Part shown: positions 43,973 to 52,630 of the stretch, piece after piece | How the letters are laid out: every line of letters starts with the position of its first letter | How positions within the stretch are numbered: the first letter of the stretch is position 1 | Assembly: GCF_001921205.1 (NCBI RefSeq) | Contig: NZ_MSIE01000041.1 | Coordinates: 1 to 58,047, forward strand | Direction of reading: 5' to 3' | DNA length: 58,047 nt | Source: Actinophytocola xanthii | GTDB taxonomy: Bacteria; Actinomycetota; Actinomycetes; Mycobacteriales; Pseudonocardiaceae | Made by a program: the position numbers and the translations under genes | Notes under the pieces: model-generated | What the model was told of the DNA's origin: nothing | What the model saw: the letters and a program-made list of their open reading frames with translations, nothing else | The model's database searches: none

Positions 43973-44781
43973 GCCGCCCCCGCGTGGACGTGCTCGGACA
44001 GCCACGCCTGGAACCGTTCCCGGGACCGGCTCACCTGGTCCCAGGCCCGGTAGGCCTCGTTGTCGCGCTCGTAGTAACCCTGCGCGTAGGACGGTTTCGC
44101 GCCGCCGGGGACCTCGGCCACCGCGGTCACCACCCACGATGGCAGTACGACGGCGTCCGGGCGCGGTTCGAGCGTGTCCACGACCTCCTCCACGGTGACC
44201 AGCGACCGCTTCGCCGCGAGCACGGCCTCCTTCTGCACGCCGACCAGGCCCCACAGCTGGACGTTGCCCTGCCGGTCCGCGCGCTGGGCGTGGATCACCG
44301 TGACGTCCGGCCGGACCGCGGACACCGCCGCCAGCTCCTCACCGGTGAACGGGCAGGTGACCGTCCTGATCGTGTCGTTGTGTCTGGCCAGGTCGGTGCC
44401 CTGGTAGCCGCGAAGCACCGCGAACGGCAGCCCGGAGGCGCCCGCGACATAGCGGTTGGCCATGCCGGCGTGGCTGTGCTCCTCGATCTCCAGCGGCGCG
44501 GGCCAGCCGTTCTCCACCGCGTCGCGCAGCCGGTGCAGCGAGCCGACGCCGGGGTTCCCGCCCCAGGCGAACACCAGCCTGCGGGCGCAGCCGGCGCCGA
44601 TCAGCTGGTCGTAGACAATGTCCGGGGTCATCCTGACCAGGGTCAGCTCCCGCCGGCGCTGCCGGATGATCTCCAGTGCTGCCCGGGAGGGGATGAGGTG
44701 GGTGAAGCCCTCCAGGGCCACGGTGTCCCCGTCCCGCACCAGCTCGGCGATGCCGTCGGCGAGCGTCACCAGTTCGGCCAC
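43969..44781 (-). CDS. pcaI: 3-oxoadipate CoA-transferase alpha subunit
   Basis: A 270-residue class I CoA-transferase alpha subunit, including VRDGDTVALEGFTHLIPSRA near the N-terminus and HSHAGMANRYVAGASGLPFA, with the PDVTVIHAQRADRQGNVQLW core. GTG 44781 is favoured over 44826 because GGAG lies six bases before it. First gene of the leftward pca operon. Downstream steps (PcaB, PcaC/D/L, PcaF) are not in the window and must be elsewhere. Confidence 0.92.
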   Translation of the reverse strand: MAELVTLADGIAELVRDGDTVALEGFTHLIPSRAALEIIRQRRRELTLVRMTPDIVYDQLIGAGCARRLVFAWGGNPGVGSLHRLRDAVENGWPAPLEIEEHSHAGMANRYVAGASGLPFAVLRGYQGTDLARHNDTIRTVTCPFTGEELAAVSAVRPDVTVIHAQRADRQGNVQLWGLVGVQKEAVLAAKRSLVTVEEVVDTLEPRPDAVVLPSWVVTAVAEVPGGAKPSYAQGYYERDNEAYRAWDQVSRSRERFQAWLSEHVHAGAA

Positions 44782-44790
44782 ACTATCTCC

Positions 44791-44813
44791 GTTCGCATTA
44801 CGAACGCGCGTTC
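44791..44813. promoter_or_regulatory. overlapping palindromes before pcaI (candidate IclR/PcaR site)
   Basis: GTTCG-CATTA-CGAAC (44791-44805) overlaps GAACGCGCGTTC (44802-44813). Both are perfect inverted repeats, ending ten bases from the pcaI start codon. Confidence 0.55.
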
Positions 44814-44881
44814 TCTTTACGCACAATAGGGAGCCGCGTCCTGGCCAGTCAACGGTTGACGCCCCCGGGGCGTACCTCTAC

Positions 44882-44896
44882 GTTCTCGATGAGAAC
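44882..44896. promoter_or_regulatory. palindrome before ABC transporter operon
   Basis: GTTCTC-GAT-GAGAAC, a perfect inverted repeat 50 bases upstream of the binding-protein gene, sharing GTTCTC with the site in front of pcaI (44810-44815). Likely operator for the same or a related regulator. Confidence 0.5.
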
Positions 44897-44946
44897 GAGC
44901 GTGCGATCTACGAACAACGCTGTTTACCCCCGACTGGAGTCCGCTG

Positions 44947-45903
44947 ATGCGCCGTCACCTCGCCGCGCTCCTGCTAGCGCCAGCCCTCCTCGCGACCGCC
45001 GCGTGCGGGTCGGACGAAGGCCAGTCGCCGAACGCGGGAGAGGCGGACAAGGTCACCGTCGGGGTGATCCCGATCCTGGACGTCGCCCCGATCTACCTGG
45101 GGGTGGAGAAGGGCTTCTTCGAGAAGCGGAACATCGACGTCACGCTCGAGCAGGCGGAGGGCGGCGCGGCGATCGTGCCGGCGGTCGTCTCCGGCCAGTA
45201 CCAGTTCGGCTTCAGCAACATCGTGTCGCTACTGCTCGCGCACTCCGAGGGACTGCCCGTCAAGATGGTGAGCAACGGCAACAACTCGACCGGTGTGGAC
45301 GGCGAGGACTTCGCCGCGCTCATGGTCTCCGCAGACAGTCCAATCGAGACGGCCGCCGACCTCGAGGGCAGGACCGTCGCGGCCAACACCCTGCAGAACA
45401 TCGTCGACACCGCCGTCCGCGCCTCGGTCCGCAAGGCCGGCGGCGACCCGACGAAGGTCAAGTTCACCGCGCTGCCGTTCCCCGAGCAGCCCGCCGCGCT
45501 GGCCTCCGGCCAGGTCGACGCGGTGTTCGTGGTGGAGCCCTTCCAGCAGGCCGTGCTCGGCCAGGGTGGTCGCACGATCGCGTCCAGCTACGTCGACACC
45601 GCGCCCAATCTGACCGTCGCGTCCTACTTCACCTCGCAGCGGATACTCTCCGAGAACCCCGAGCTGGTCAAACGGTTCACCCAGGCCATGCAGGAGTCAC
45701 TGTCCTACGCGAACGGCCACCCGGACGAGGCCAGGGCGATCATCGGGTCCTACACGAACATCGCCCGCGACGTCGTCGCTCGGGTCACCCTGCCGAAGTG
45801 GCCGGCGGAGGTGAACCGGGACTCCGTGCAGCGGGTCGCCGACCTCGCGCTGGAGGACGGACTGCTGAAGGAACCGGCGAAGGTCGGCGACCTTCTGCCA
45901 TGA
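44947..45903 (+). CDS. ABC transporter substrate-binding lipoprotein (SsuA/TauA/NMT1-like)
   Basis: A 318-residue lipoprotein: signal peptide MRRHLAALLLAPALLATAAC ending in a lipid-attached Cys20, then a periplasmic-binding-like fold (VTVGVIPILDVAPIYLGVEK; GFFEKRNIDVTLEQAEGG; SGQYQFGFSNIVSLLLAHSE; AALASGQVDAVFVVEPFQQA). This family binds sulfonates, taurine, nitrate or aromatic/pyrimidine-like small molecules. Next to aldehyde dehydrogenase and PobA, an aromatic ligand is likely (inference). Its stop overlaps the first permease start (ATGA). Confidence 0.9.
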   Translation: MRRHLAALLLAPALLATAACGSDEGQSPNAGEADKVTVGVIPILDVAPIYLGVEKGFFEKRNIDVTLEQAEGGAAIVPAVVSGQYQFGFSNIVSLLLAHSEGLPVKMVSNGNNSTGVDGEDFAALMVSADSPIETAADLEGRTVAANTLQNIVDTAVRASVRKAGGDPTKVKFTALPFPEQPAALASGQVDAVFVVEPFQQAVLGQGGRTIASSYVDTAPNLTVASYFTSQRILSENPELVKRFTQAMQESLSYANGHPDEARAIIGSYTNIARDVVARVTLPKWPAEVNRDSVQRVADLALEDGLLKEPAKVGDLLP

Positions 45904-46664
45904 ACGCCCTCCTCGGCCTCGCCGGGTTGCTCGGCTTCGGACTGCTCCTCGAGGTCGCCCCCCGGGTCGGGCTGGTGCCGGAGCGTTACTTCCCCCCGAC
46001 CAGCACGATCCTCGGCGAGCTCGCCGGGCAGGTCGGGGAGCGGGCGTTCTGGGTGGCGGTCGGGGACACCGTGCTGACCTGGTTACTCGGCCTCGCCATC
46101 GCGGTCGCGCTCGGGGTCGTGGTCGGGGTGGCGATCGGGTCGGTGCCCCTGGTGCGGGCAGCGACCTCCTCGACGATCGAGTTCCTCCGGCCGATCCCCT
46201 CGGTCGCCCTGATCCCCCTGGTCGTCGTGCTCCACGGCAGCACGATCACCTCCACGCTCATCCTCGTCGTCTACGCCGCCTTCTGGCAGGTGCTCGTCCA
46301 GGTCCTGCACGGCGTGGCCGACATCGACCCGGTCGCCCGGGACACCGCCCGCTCGTACCGGCTCGACCGCTGGGCACGCGTGCGCTACCTGACCTGGCCG
46401 ACCGCGCTCCCCTACGTCGTCACCGGCGTCCGTCTGGCCGCAACCGTGGCGCTGATCCTGACGATCACCGGCGAGCTCGTGATCGGCTCGCCCGGCCTCG
46501 GCCAGCTGATCGCGACCGCACGCCAGTCCGGCGCGGTGCCGGCGATGTACGCGCTGATCGTGGTGACCGGGGTGTTCGGGGTCCTGGCCAACGTGGTGAC
46601 CCGGGCGGCGGAACGGCGCGCCCTGCACTGGCACCCGTCGATGCGCGCGGAGGTGCCGGCATGA
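45900..46664 (+). CDS. ABC transporter permease (SsuC-like), first
   Basis: A 254-residue inner-membrane permease with six helices and the EAA motif region (DIDPVARDTARSYRLDRWAR). TM regions include WLLGLAIAVALGVVVGVAIG and LAATVALILTITGELVIGSP. It likely dimerises with the second permease encoded just downstream (start overlaps by four bases). Confidence 0.92.
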   Translation: MNALLGLAGLLGFGLLLEVAPRVGLVPERYFPPTSTILGELAGQVGERAFWVAVGDTVLTWLLGLAIAVALGVVVGVAIGSVPLVRAATSSTIEFLRPIPSVALIPLVVVLHGSTITSTLILVVYAAFWQVLVQVLHGVADIDPVARDTARSYRLDRWARVRYLTWPTALPYVVTGVRLAATVALILTITGELVIGSPGLGQLIATARQSGAVPAMYALIVVTGVFGVLANVVTRAAERRALHWHPSMRAEVPA

Positions 46665-47437
46665 CCGCCGTGCTCACCCGCGTCGGCCTGGCCCTGGGAC
46701 TGCCGGTCGTGCTGGTCGCGGTGTGGTGGTTCGCGAGCGCCGGCAGTACCGACTTCTTCTTCCCGCCGCTGCGCACGATCGTCGAGGTGTTCGGGCCGAC
46801 CTGGTTCGGGGAGCGCCTGGTCGACGACGTCCTGCCGAGCCTGGGCCGCCTCGCCGCCGGGTACGCCGCGGCGCTCGTGCTCGGCGTCGGGCTGGGCGTG
46901 TTGATCGGGTCGAACCGGTGGGTCCGCGCGGTGACCGAGCCGGTGCTGGAGTTCCTGCGGGCGATCCCGCCGCCGGTGCTGGTGCCGGTCCTGATGCTGG
47001 TCGCCGGCATCGGCAACGGCATGAAGATCCTGGTGATCATCTCGGGCTGCGTCTGGCCGATCCTGCTCAACACCGTGGCGGGGGTGCGGGCCGTCGACGG
47101 CGTGCTCGAGGACACCTGCCGGACCTACCGGATCCGGGGGACCCTGCGCTGGCGGCACCTGGTGCTGCGCTCGGCCAGCCCGCAGATCGTCACCGGCGCC
47201 CGGCAGGCGCTCTCGGTGGGGATCATCCTGATGGTCATCAGTGAGATGTTCGCGGCCAGCAGCGGCCTCGGCTTCACCGTCATCCAGTTCAAGGACGGCT
47301 TCCAGATCCCGGAGATGTGGAGCGGGGTCATCCTGCTCGGGCTGCTCGGTGTGCTGCTCTCGATGCTGTTCCGAGTGGTCGAGCACCAGGTGCTGAGCTG
47401 GTACCACGGCAGCCGTACCGCACAGAAGGAGCGATGA
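46661..47437 (+). CDS. ABC transporter permease (SsuC-like), second
   Basis: A 258-residue permease with six helices; EAA-type loop LEDTCRTYRIRGTLRWRHLV. The pair of distinct permeases (rather than one homodimer) is unusual for SsuC systems, which normally have one; here both are complete. Coupled to the ATPase gene by TGATGATG at 47435. Confidence 0.92.
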   Translation: MTAVLTRVGLALGLPVVLVAVWWFASAGSTDFFFPPLRTIVEVFGPTWFGERLVDDVLPSLGRLAAGYAAALVLGVGLGVLIGSNRWVRAVTEPVLEFLRAIPPPVLVPVLMLVAGIGNGMKILVIISGCVWPILLNTVAGVRAVDGVLEDTCRTYRIRGTLRWRHLVLRSASPQIVTGARQALSVGIILMVISEMFAASSGLGFTVIQFKDGFQIPEMWSGVILLGLLGVLLSMLFRVVEHQVLSWYHGSRTAQKER

Positions 47438-48216
47438 TGCTCACCGTCGACGGGCTCGGAAAGGTCTACGCCAGCCACGGCCGGCGGGTGGAGGCGATCG
47501 GCGACCTCAGCTTCGAGGTCGAGACCGGCAGCTTCGTCTGCATCGTCGGCCCGTCCGGCTGCGGCAAGACCACGCTGCTGCGCTGCTGCGCCGGCCTGTT
47601 GCCGCCGACCTCCGGCACCGTCACCCTGTCCGGATCCCCGGTCACCGGCCCGCCGGAAGGGCTGGCCGTGGTGTTCCAGGAGTACGGCCGGAGCCTGTTC
47701 CCGTGGTTACGGGTCGCCGACAACGTCGACCTTCCGCTGCGCGCCGCCGGCGTCGACCGGGCGGAGCGGCGCCGGCTGGTGGACGAGGCACTGGACGCGG
47801 TCGGGCTCGGCGACGCCCACCGCGCCTACCCATGGCAGCTCTCCGGCGGCATGCAGCAGCGGGTGGCCATCGCCCGCGCGATCGCCTACCAGCCGCGCGT
47901 GCTGCTGATGGACGAGCCGTTCGCCGCGGTCGACGCGCAGACCCGGGCCGACCTCGAGGACCTCGTCCGCTCGGTCTGGCAGCGGCTCGGCGTGACGCTC
48001 GTGTTCGTCACCCACGACATCGACGAGGCTGTCTACCTCGGACAGCGGGTGATCATGTTGACCTCGTCGCCGACCCGGGTCGCCGAGGACCTCACGATCG
48101 ACCTGCCCGACGAGCGAGACCAGCTCACCACCCGCGGCGACCCCCGGTTCACGGAGCTGCGCGGACGGGTGTACGCCCAGATCCAGAAGGCCAAGCTCGA
48201 AGGGAAGGCCCGATGA
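47434..48216 (+). CDS. ABC transporter ATPase (SsuB-like)
   Basis: A 260-residue importer ATPase: Walker A GPSGCGKTTLLR (near residue 43), Q-loop VFQEYGRSLFPW, signature QLSGGMQQRVAIA, Walker B VLLMDEPFAAVD and H-loop FVTHDIDEAVYL. EYGRSLFPW is characteristic of SsuB/TauB-type subunits. Start ATG 47434 or 47437. It drives import for the preceding permeases. Its stop overlaps the aldehyde dehydrogenase start by four bases. Confidence 0.93.
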   Translation: MMLTVDGLGKVYASHGRRVEAIGDLSFEVETGSFVCIVGPSGCGKTTLLRCCAGLLPPTSGTVTLSGSPVTGPPEGLAVVFQEYGRSLFPWLRVADNVDLPLRAAGVDRAERRRLVDEALDAVGLGDAHRAYPWQLSGGMQQRVAIARAIAYQPRVLLMDEPFAAVDAQTRADLEDLVRSVWQRLGVTLVFVTHDIDEAVYLGQRVIMLTSSPTRVAEDLTIDLPDERDQLTTRGDPRFTELRGRVYAQIQKAKLEGKAR

Positions 48217-49673
48217 CCGCAGTACTGGACCCGAACACGTTCGCCGGAACAGTCTTCAGTGGAGGGTGGGTCTCCCCGAGGGGTGGGACGACGCCGATCG
48301 TCGCGCCGGCCACCGGCGAGGAGCTGGGCACGACCGGGGTGGCCGACGCCGAGGACGTCGCGTCGGCGTGCGCCGCGGCCGCTGCCGCCCAGCGCGAGTG
48401 GGCGGCGGCCAGCTACGCCGAGCGGGCCGCCGTGCTGCGCCGGGCCGGGGCGCTCGTCGAGCAGCACGCCGACGAGCTCGCGAACTGGGTCGTCCGGGAG
48501 ACCGGCGCGGTGCCCGGCCTCGCGGGGTTCGCTGTCTCGGTCGCCGCGCAGGAGTGCTACGAGGCCGCGGCGCTGGCCTCGCGCCCGCCGGGTGAGCTGC
48601 TGCCGACCGCCGAGCCGCGGCTGTCCATGCTCCGCCGGGTTCCGGTCGGGGTGGTCGGTGTGATCTCGCCGTTCAACGTGCCGCTGATCCTGTCCATCCG
48701 CTCGGTGGCGCCGGCGCTCGCGCTGGGCAACGCCGTGGTGCTCAAGCCCGACCTGCGTACCCCGGTCAGCGGCGGGTTCGCGATAGCGCGGGTGCTCGCC
48801 GAGGCCGGTCTGCCCGAGGGCGTGCTGCACGTGCTGCCCGGCGCCGCCGCGGCCGGGACCGCCCTGGTGAGCGACCGGCACGTGCGGGTCGTGTCGTTCA
48901 CCGGCTCGAGCGAGACCGGTCGCGCCGTCGGTGAGCTGGCCGCGCGCCACCTCAAGCGGGTCCACCTGGAGCTGGGCGGGAACTCCGCGCTGATCGTGCT
49001 GGACGACGCCGACGTCGAGCGCGCCGTCTCGGCCGCCGCCTGGGGCTCCTACCTCCACCAGGGGCAGATCTGTATGACCACCGGCCGCCACCTCGTCCAC
49101 GAGGGCGTCGCCGAGTCCTATGTAGAGGGACTGGCGGCGCATGCCGAGGCGCTGCCGGTCGGCGACCCGGCCACGGGGCAGGTCGCGCTCGGGCCGCTGA
49201 TCGACGCCGGCCAGCGGGACAAGGTGCACGGCCTGGTCACCGCGTCGGTCGACGCCGGGGCGAAGCTGCTCGCCGGCGGGCGCTACGAGGACCTGTTCTA
49301 CCGGCCGACCGTGCTGGACAACGTGTCGACGGACATGCCCGCCTACGCCAACGAGGTCTTCGGCCCGGTCGCGCCGGTCGTCCGGTTCTCCTCGGTGGAG
49401 GAGGCGGCGGCGCTGGCCGCGGGCAGCGAGTACGGCCTGTCGCTGTCGATCCTCACCGGCGACGCGATGCGCGGGCTGGCCCTGGCCGAGCGGATCCCCA
49501 CCGGGATCGTGCACATCAACGACCAGACGGTGAACGACGAGGCAGTGGCGCCGTTCGGCGGTGTGCTCGACTCCGGCACCGGCGCCCGCTTCGGGGGCTC
49601 GGCGAACCTCGACGCGTTCACCGAGCAACGCTGGATCACGATGCGCGGCGAGATCCCGACCTACCCGTTCTGA
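48213..49673 (+). CDS. aromatic aldehyde dehydrogenase (benzaldehyde/vanillin-type)
   Basis: A 486-residue ALDH. General-base Glu in LELGGNSALIVLDDADVER and nucleophile Cys in GQICMTTGRHL are conserved; cofactor region GVISPFNVPLILSIRSVAPA and FTGSSETGRAVGE. Sequence style matches benzaldehyde/vanillin dehydrogenases; oxidises an aldehyde to acid with NAD(P). In this operon the product could be 4-hydroxybenzoate, handed to PobA. ATG 48213, overlapping upstream ATPase stop; its own stop TGA overlaps pobA's ATG (TGATG). Confidence 0.92.
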   Translation: MTAVLDPNTFAGTVFSGGWVSPRGGTTPIVAPATGEELGTTGVADAEDVASACAAAAAAQREWAAASYAERAAVLRRAGALVEQHADELANWVVRETGAVPGLAGFAVSVAAQECYEAAALASRPPGELLPTAEPRLSMLRRVPVGVVGVISPFNVPLILSIRSVAPALALGNAVVLKPDLRTPVSGGFAIARVLAEAGLPEGVLHVLPGAAAAGTALVSDRHVRVVSFTGSSETGRAVGELAARHLKRVHLELGGNSALIVLDDADVERAVSAAAWGSYLHQGQICMTTGRHLVHEGVAESYVEGLAAHAEALPVGDPATGQVALGPLIDAGQRDKVHGLVTASVDAGAKLLAGGRYEDLFYRPTVLDNVSTDMPAYANEVFGPVAPVVRFSSVEEAAALAAGSEYGLSLSILTGDAMRGLALAERIPTGIVHINDQTVNDEAVAPFGGVLDSGTGARFGGSANLDAFTEQRWITMRGEIPTYPF

Positions 49674-50863
49674 TGCCCGAGCGCACGCAGGTCGCCATCG
49701 TCGGCGCTGGCCCGGCCGGGCTGCTGCTCGCCCACCTGCTGCACCTGCGCGGCATCGACACGGTCGTGCTCGAGCGGCAGTCGCGCGAGTACGTCGAGCA
49801 GCGGATCCGGGCCGGGGTGCTGGAGCAGGGCAGCGTGGACCTGCTCACCCGGGCCGGCCTTGCCGACCGGCTGCACCGGGAACGCCTGGTGCACAACGGG
49901 GTGGAGCTGCTGTTCGACGGCGAGGGCCACCGCGTCCCGCTGACCGAGCTGACCGGCCGGGAGCTGACCATCTATGGCCAGCACGAGCTGGTCAAGGACC
50001 TGGTCGCGGCCCGGCTGGCGACCGGCCGGCCGCTGCTGTTCGAGGCCCCCGCGGTCTCGGTCGAGGACGTCACCGGCTCGCCGGTCGTGCGGTACACCCA
50101 CAACGGTGTCGAGCGCGAGCTGCACTGCGACGTGGTGGCCGGCTGCGACGGCTTCCACGGCGTCTGCCGGCCAGCGGTGGCGCAGGCGCTGACCGTCTAC
50201 GAGCACGTCTACCCGTTCGCCTGGCTGGGCGTGCTCGCCGAGGTCGCGCCCTCGGCCGAGGAGCTGATCTACGCCTCCCACGACCGCGGCTTCGCCCTGC
50301 ACAGCATGCGCTCCCTCGCCGTCACCCGGCTCTACCTCCAGGTGCCGCCCACCGACGAGGTCGCGGCCTGGCCCGACGCTCGCGTGTGGACGGAGCTGCG
50401 GACGAGGCTGGGCCGCACGGCCGGGTTCACGCTCAACGAGGGACCGATCATCGACCGGTCGGTCACCGCGCTGCGCAGCTTCGTCACCGAGCCGATGCGC
50501 CACGGCCGGCTGTTCCTCACCGGCGACGCCGCCCACATCGTGCCGGCGACCGGCGCGAAGGGGCTGAACCTCGCCGTCGTCGACGTCGCCGTGCTGGCCG
50601 CCGCGCTCGAGCGCTGGTTCGCCGAGGGCGACGAGAGCGGCCTGGAGGCGTACTCGGCCACGTGTCTGTCCCGGATCTGGCGGGTACAGCACTTCTCGTG
50701 GTGGATGACCACGATGCTGCACCTCACCCCCGAGGCGGACCCGTTCGCCCGCCGCCTGCAGCTCGCCCAACTGCGGTACCTGACCGGCTCGACGGCGTCC
50801 GCGACCTCGTTCGCGGAGAACTACGTCGGGCTGCCGTTCCCGGAAGGAGCCTTCACCCCATGA
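49673..50863 (+). CDS. pobA: 4-hydroxybenzoate 3-monooxygenase
   Basis: A 396-residue class A flavoprotein monooxygenase. FAD motif GAGPAG (residues 11-16), DG motif AGCDGFHGVCR, and GDAAHIVPATGAKGLNLAVV, the PobA-specific second FAD motif. The substrate pocket RGFALHSMRSL keeps the Ser-x-Arg pair that binds the 4-hydroxybenzoate carboxylate, and RLYLQV keeps a pocket Tyr. Produces protocatechuate, the substrate of pcaHG in the divergent operon. Stop overlaps the next ATG (ATGA). Confidence 0.95.
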   Translation: MPERTQVAIVGAGPAGLLLAHLLHLRGIDTVVLERQSREYVEQRIRAGVLEQGSVDLLTRAGLADRLHRERLVHNGVELLFDGEGHRVPLTELTGRELTIYGQHELVKDLVAARLATGRPLLFEAPAVSVEDVTGSPVVRYTHNGVERELHCDVVAGCDGFHGVCRPAVAQALTVYEHVYPFAWLGVLAEVAPSAEELIYASHDRGFALHSMRSLAVTRLYLQVPPTDEVAAWPDARVWTELRTRLGRTAGFTLNEGPIIDRSVTALRSFVTEPMRHGRLFLTGDAAHIVPATGAKGLNLAVVDVAVLAAALERWFAEGDESGLEAYSATCLSRIWRVQHFSWWMTTMLHLTPEADPFARRLQLAQLRYLTGSTASATSFAENYVGLPFPEGAFTP

Positions 50864-51975
50864 CCGACCTCCCGCCGTTCCGCGCCGACCACGTCGGCAG
50901 CCTGCTGCGCCCGGCCGCCCTGCTGACCGCCCGCGAGGACCACGCCGCGGGCCGGATCTCCGGCGAGGACCTGCGAGCCGCGGAGGACACCGCGATCCGC
51001 GAGGTCGTCGCCATGCAGAAGGAGGTCGGCCTGCGGTCGGCGACCGACGGCGAGTTCCGCCGCACCTCCTGGCACATGGACTTCATCTACCGGCTCGGCG
51101 GCGTCAGCAGCTCGGACGAGTCGATCAAGGTCCGGTTCGAGAACGCGGACGGGGTGATCGAGTTCAGTACCGCGGCGTTGCGTGTGGACGGTCCGGTCCG
51201 CCTGCGGGAGACGATCTTCGCCGACGACTTCACCTTCCTCAGGGAGGTCGCCGGGGACTCGATCACGCCGAAGCTGACCATCCCCTCGCCGAGCATGGTC
51301 CACTACCGCGGCGGTCCGGCCGCGCTGGACCCGACGGTCTACCTGGACGAGGAGCTGTTCTGGGCGGACCTGTCGCAGGCCTACGCCGAGCAGATCGCCG
51401 CGGTGGCCGAGCTGGGCTGCACCTACCTCCAGCTCGACGACACGAGCCTCGCCTACCTCAACGACCCGCAGCAGCGCGCCGAGCTCGCCGCCCGCGGCGA
51501 CGACGCCGAGCACCAGCACCTGCGCTACATCAGGCAGATCAACACCGCGCTGGCCGCGCGCCCGGACGGGCTGCGGGTGACCACGCACATGTGCCGGGGC
51601 AACTTCCGCTCGTCCTGGGCGGCCGAGGGCGGCTACGACTTCGTCGCCGAGGCCCTGTTCTCCGAGCTGGCCGTGGACGGGTTCTTCCTCGAGTACGACG
51701 ACCCGCGCTCGGGCTCGTTCGCCCCGCTGCGGTTCGTGCCGCCGGGGAAGATGGTGGTGCTGGGGCTGGTGACCACCAAGCGCGGCGAGCTGGAGTCCAA
51801 GGACGACCTCAAGCGCCGGATCGAGGAGGCCTCGCGGTACGTGCCGCTCGAGCAGCTCTGTCTGTCCCCGCAGTGCGGCTTCTCCTCCACCGTGGACGGC
51901 AACAGCCTGACCTACGACGAGCAGGTGGCGAAGTTGGCGCTGATCGTGGAGGTCGCGAGCGAGGTCTGGGGATAA
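50860..51975 (+). CDS. MetE C-terminal-domain-like methyltransferase (YxjG/YxjH-like)
   Basis: A 371-residue cobalamin-independent methionine synthase homologue covering only the catalytic C-terminal half (full MetE is about 750). Zinc ligands His and Cys in THMCRGNF, and Cys in SPQCGFSS, match those of MetE; DHVGSLLRP near the N-terminus and YLQLDDTSLAYL are family motifs. Such proteins transfer methyl from a methyl-folate or related donor to a thiol. Final enzyme gene in the pobA operon; possibly handles methyl groups from methoxylated aromatics (inference). ATGA overlap with pobA. Confidence 0.88.
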   Translation: MTDLPPFRADHVGSLLRPAALLTAREDHAAGRISGEDLRAAEDTAIREVVAMQKEVGLRSATDGEFRRTSWHMDFIYRLGGVSSSDESIKVRFENADGVIEFSTAALRVDGPVRLRETIFADDFTFLREVAGDSITPKLTIPSPSMVHYRGGPAALDPTVYLDEELFWADLSQAYAEQIAAVAELGCTYLQLDDTSLAYLNDPQQRAELAARGDDAEHQHLRYIRQINTALAARPDGLRVTTHMCRGNFRSSWAAEGGYDFVAEALFSELAVDGFFLEYDDPRSGSFAPLRFVPPGKMVVLGLVTTKRGELESKDDLKRRIEEASRYVPLEQLCLSPQCGFSSTVDGNSLTYDEQVAKLALIVEVASEVWG

Positions 51976-51989
51976 CCCCTGGGTCGGAC

Positions 51990-52002
51990 CGAACGATCGT
52001 GC
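51990..52002. promoter_or_regulatory. TetR-type box, copy 1
   Basis: CGAACGATCGTGC, with core palindrome ACGATCGT, ends 13 bases before the tetR GTG. It is the exact reverse complement of the 13-base box at 52647. Confidence 0.65.
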
Positions 52003-52014
52003 TAATCTCTCCCG

Positions 52015-52602
52015 GTGGGTAAGGGAGAGGCGACCCGCGAGACCATCCTCGACGCGGCGAGCCGGCTGGCCAGGACGGTCGGCCTGTCCGGCATGACCAT
52101 CGGAACGCTCGCCGCGAGCACGGAGCTGTCCAAGAGCGGGCTCTACGCCCACTTCCGCTCCAAGGAGGCGCTCCAGCTGCAGGTGCTCGAGCACGCCAAG
52201 GGGCGGTTCGTCGCCGAGGTGGTCTCCCCGGCCCTGGCCGCGGCGCGCGGCGAGCCGAGGGTGCGCGCCCTGTTCGACGCGAAGTTGCGGTGGAATGCCC
52301 AGCCCGGCGGGTGCATCTTCACCTCCTCGGCGATGGAGCTGGACGACCGGCCGGGCCCGGTGCGCGACCGCGTGGTGCGTGACCAGCGCGACTGGCTGGA
52401 CACGCTCGCCACCGTGTTCCACACCGGACGCACCGAGGGGCACTTCCGCGCCGACGCGGATCCCGAGCAGTTCGCCTTCGAGCTCGACGGCATCATGTTC
52501 AGCTACCACTCGTTCAAGCGGCTGCTCGGCGACGAGACGGCCGAGGCGCGGGCCCGTCGCGCGTTCGAGACCCTGCTGGACTCCGTCCGAGAAGCCCGTT
52601 AG
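52015..52602 (+). CDS. TetR-family transcriptional regulator
   Basis: A 195-residue repressor-type regulator: N-terminal HTH (TRETILDAASRLARTVGLSG; IGTLAASTELSKSGLYAHFR) and a helical ligand domain with DRVVRDQRDWLDTLATVFHT and the C-terminal FAFELDGIMFSYHSFKRLLG. GTG 52015 follows GG(T)GGGT. Identical 13-bp inverted boxes in front of this gene and within the start of the next suggest it represses itself and the alpha/beta hydrolase. Ligand may be a product of the upstream aromatic operon (inference). Confidence 0.92.
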   Translation: MGKGEATRETILDAASRLARTVGLSGMTIGTLAASTELSKSGLYAHFRSKEALQLQVLEHAKGRFVAEVVSPALAAARGEPRVRALFDAKLRWNAQPGGCIFTSSAMELDDRPGPVRDRVVRDQRDWLDTLATVFHTGRTEGHFRADADPEQFAFELDGIMFSYHSFKRLLGDETAEARARRAFETLLDSVREAR

Positions 52603-52630
52603 CCACGCCATCATCGGGAAGAGGAATCAC

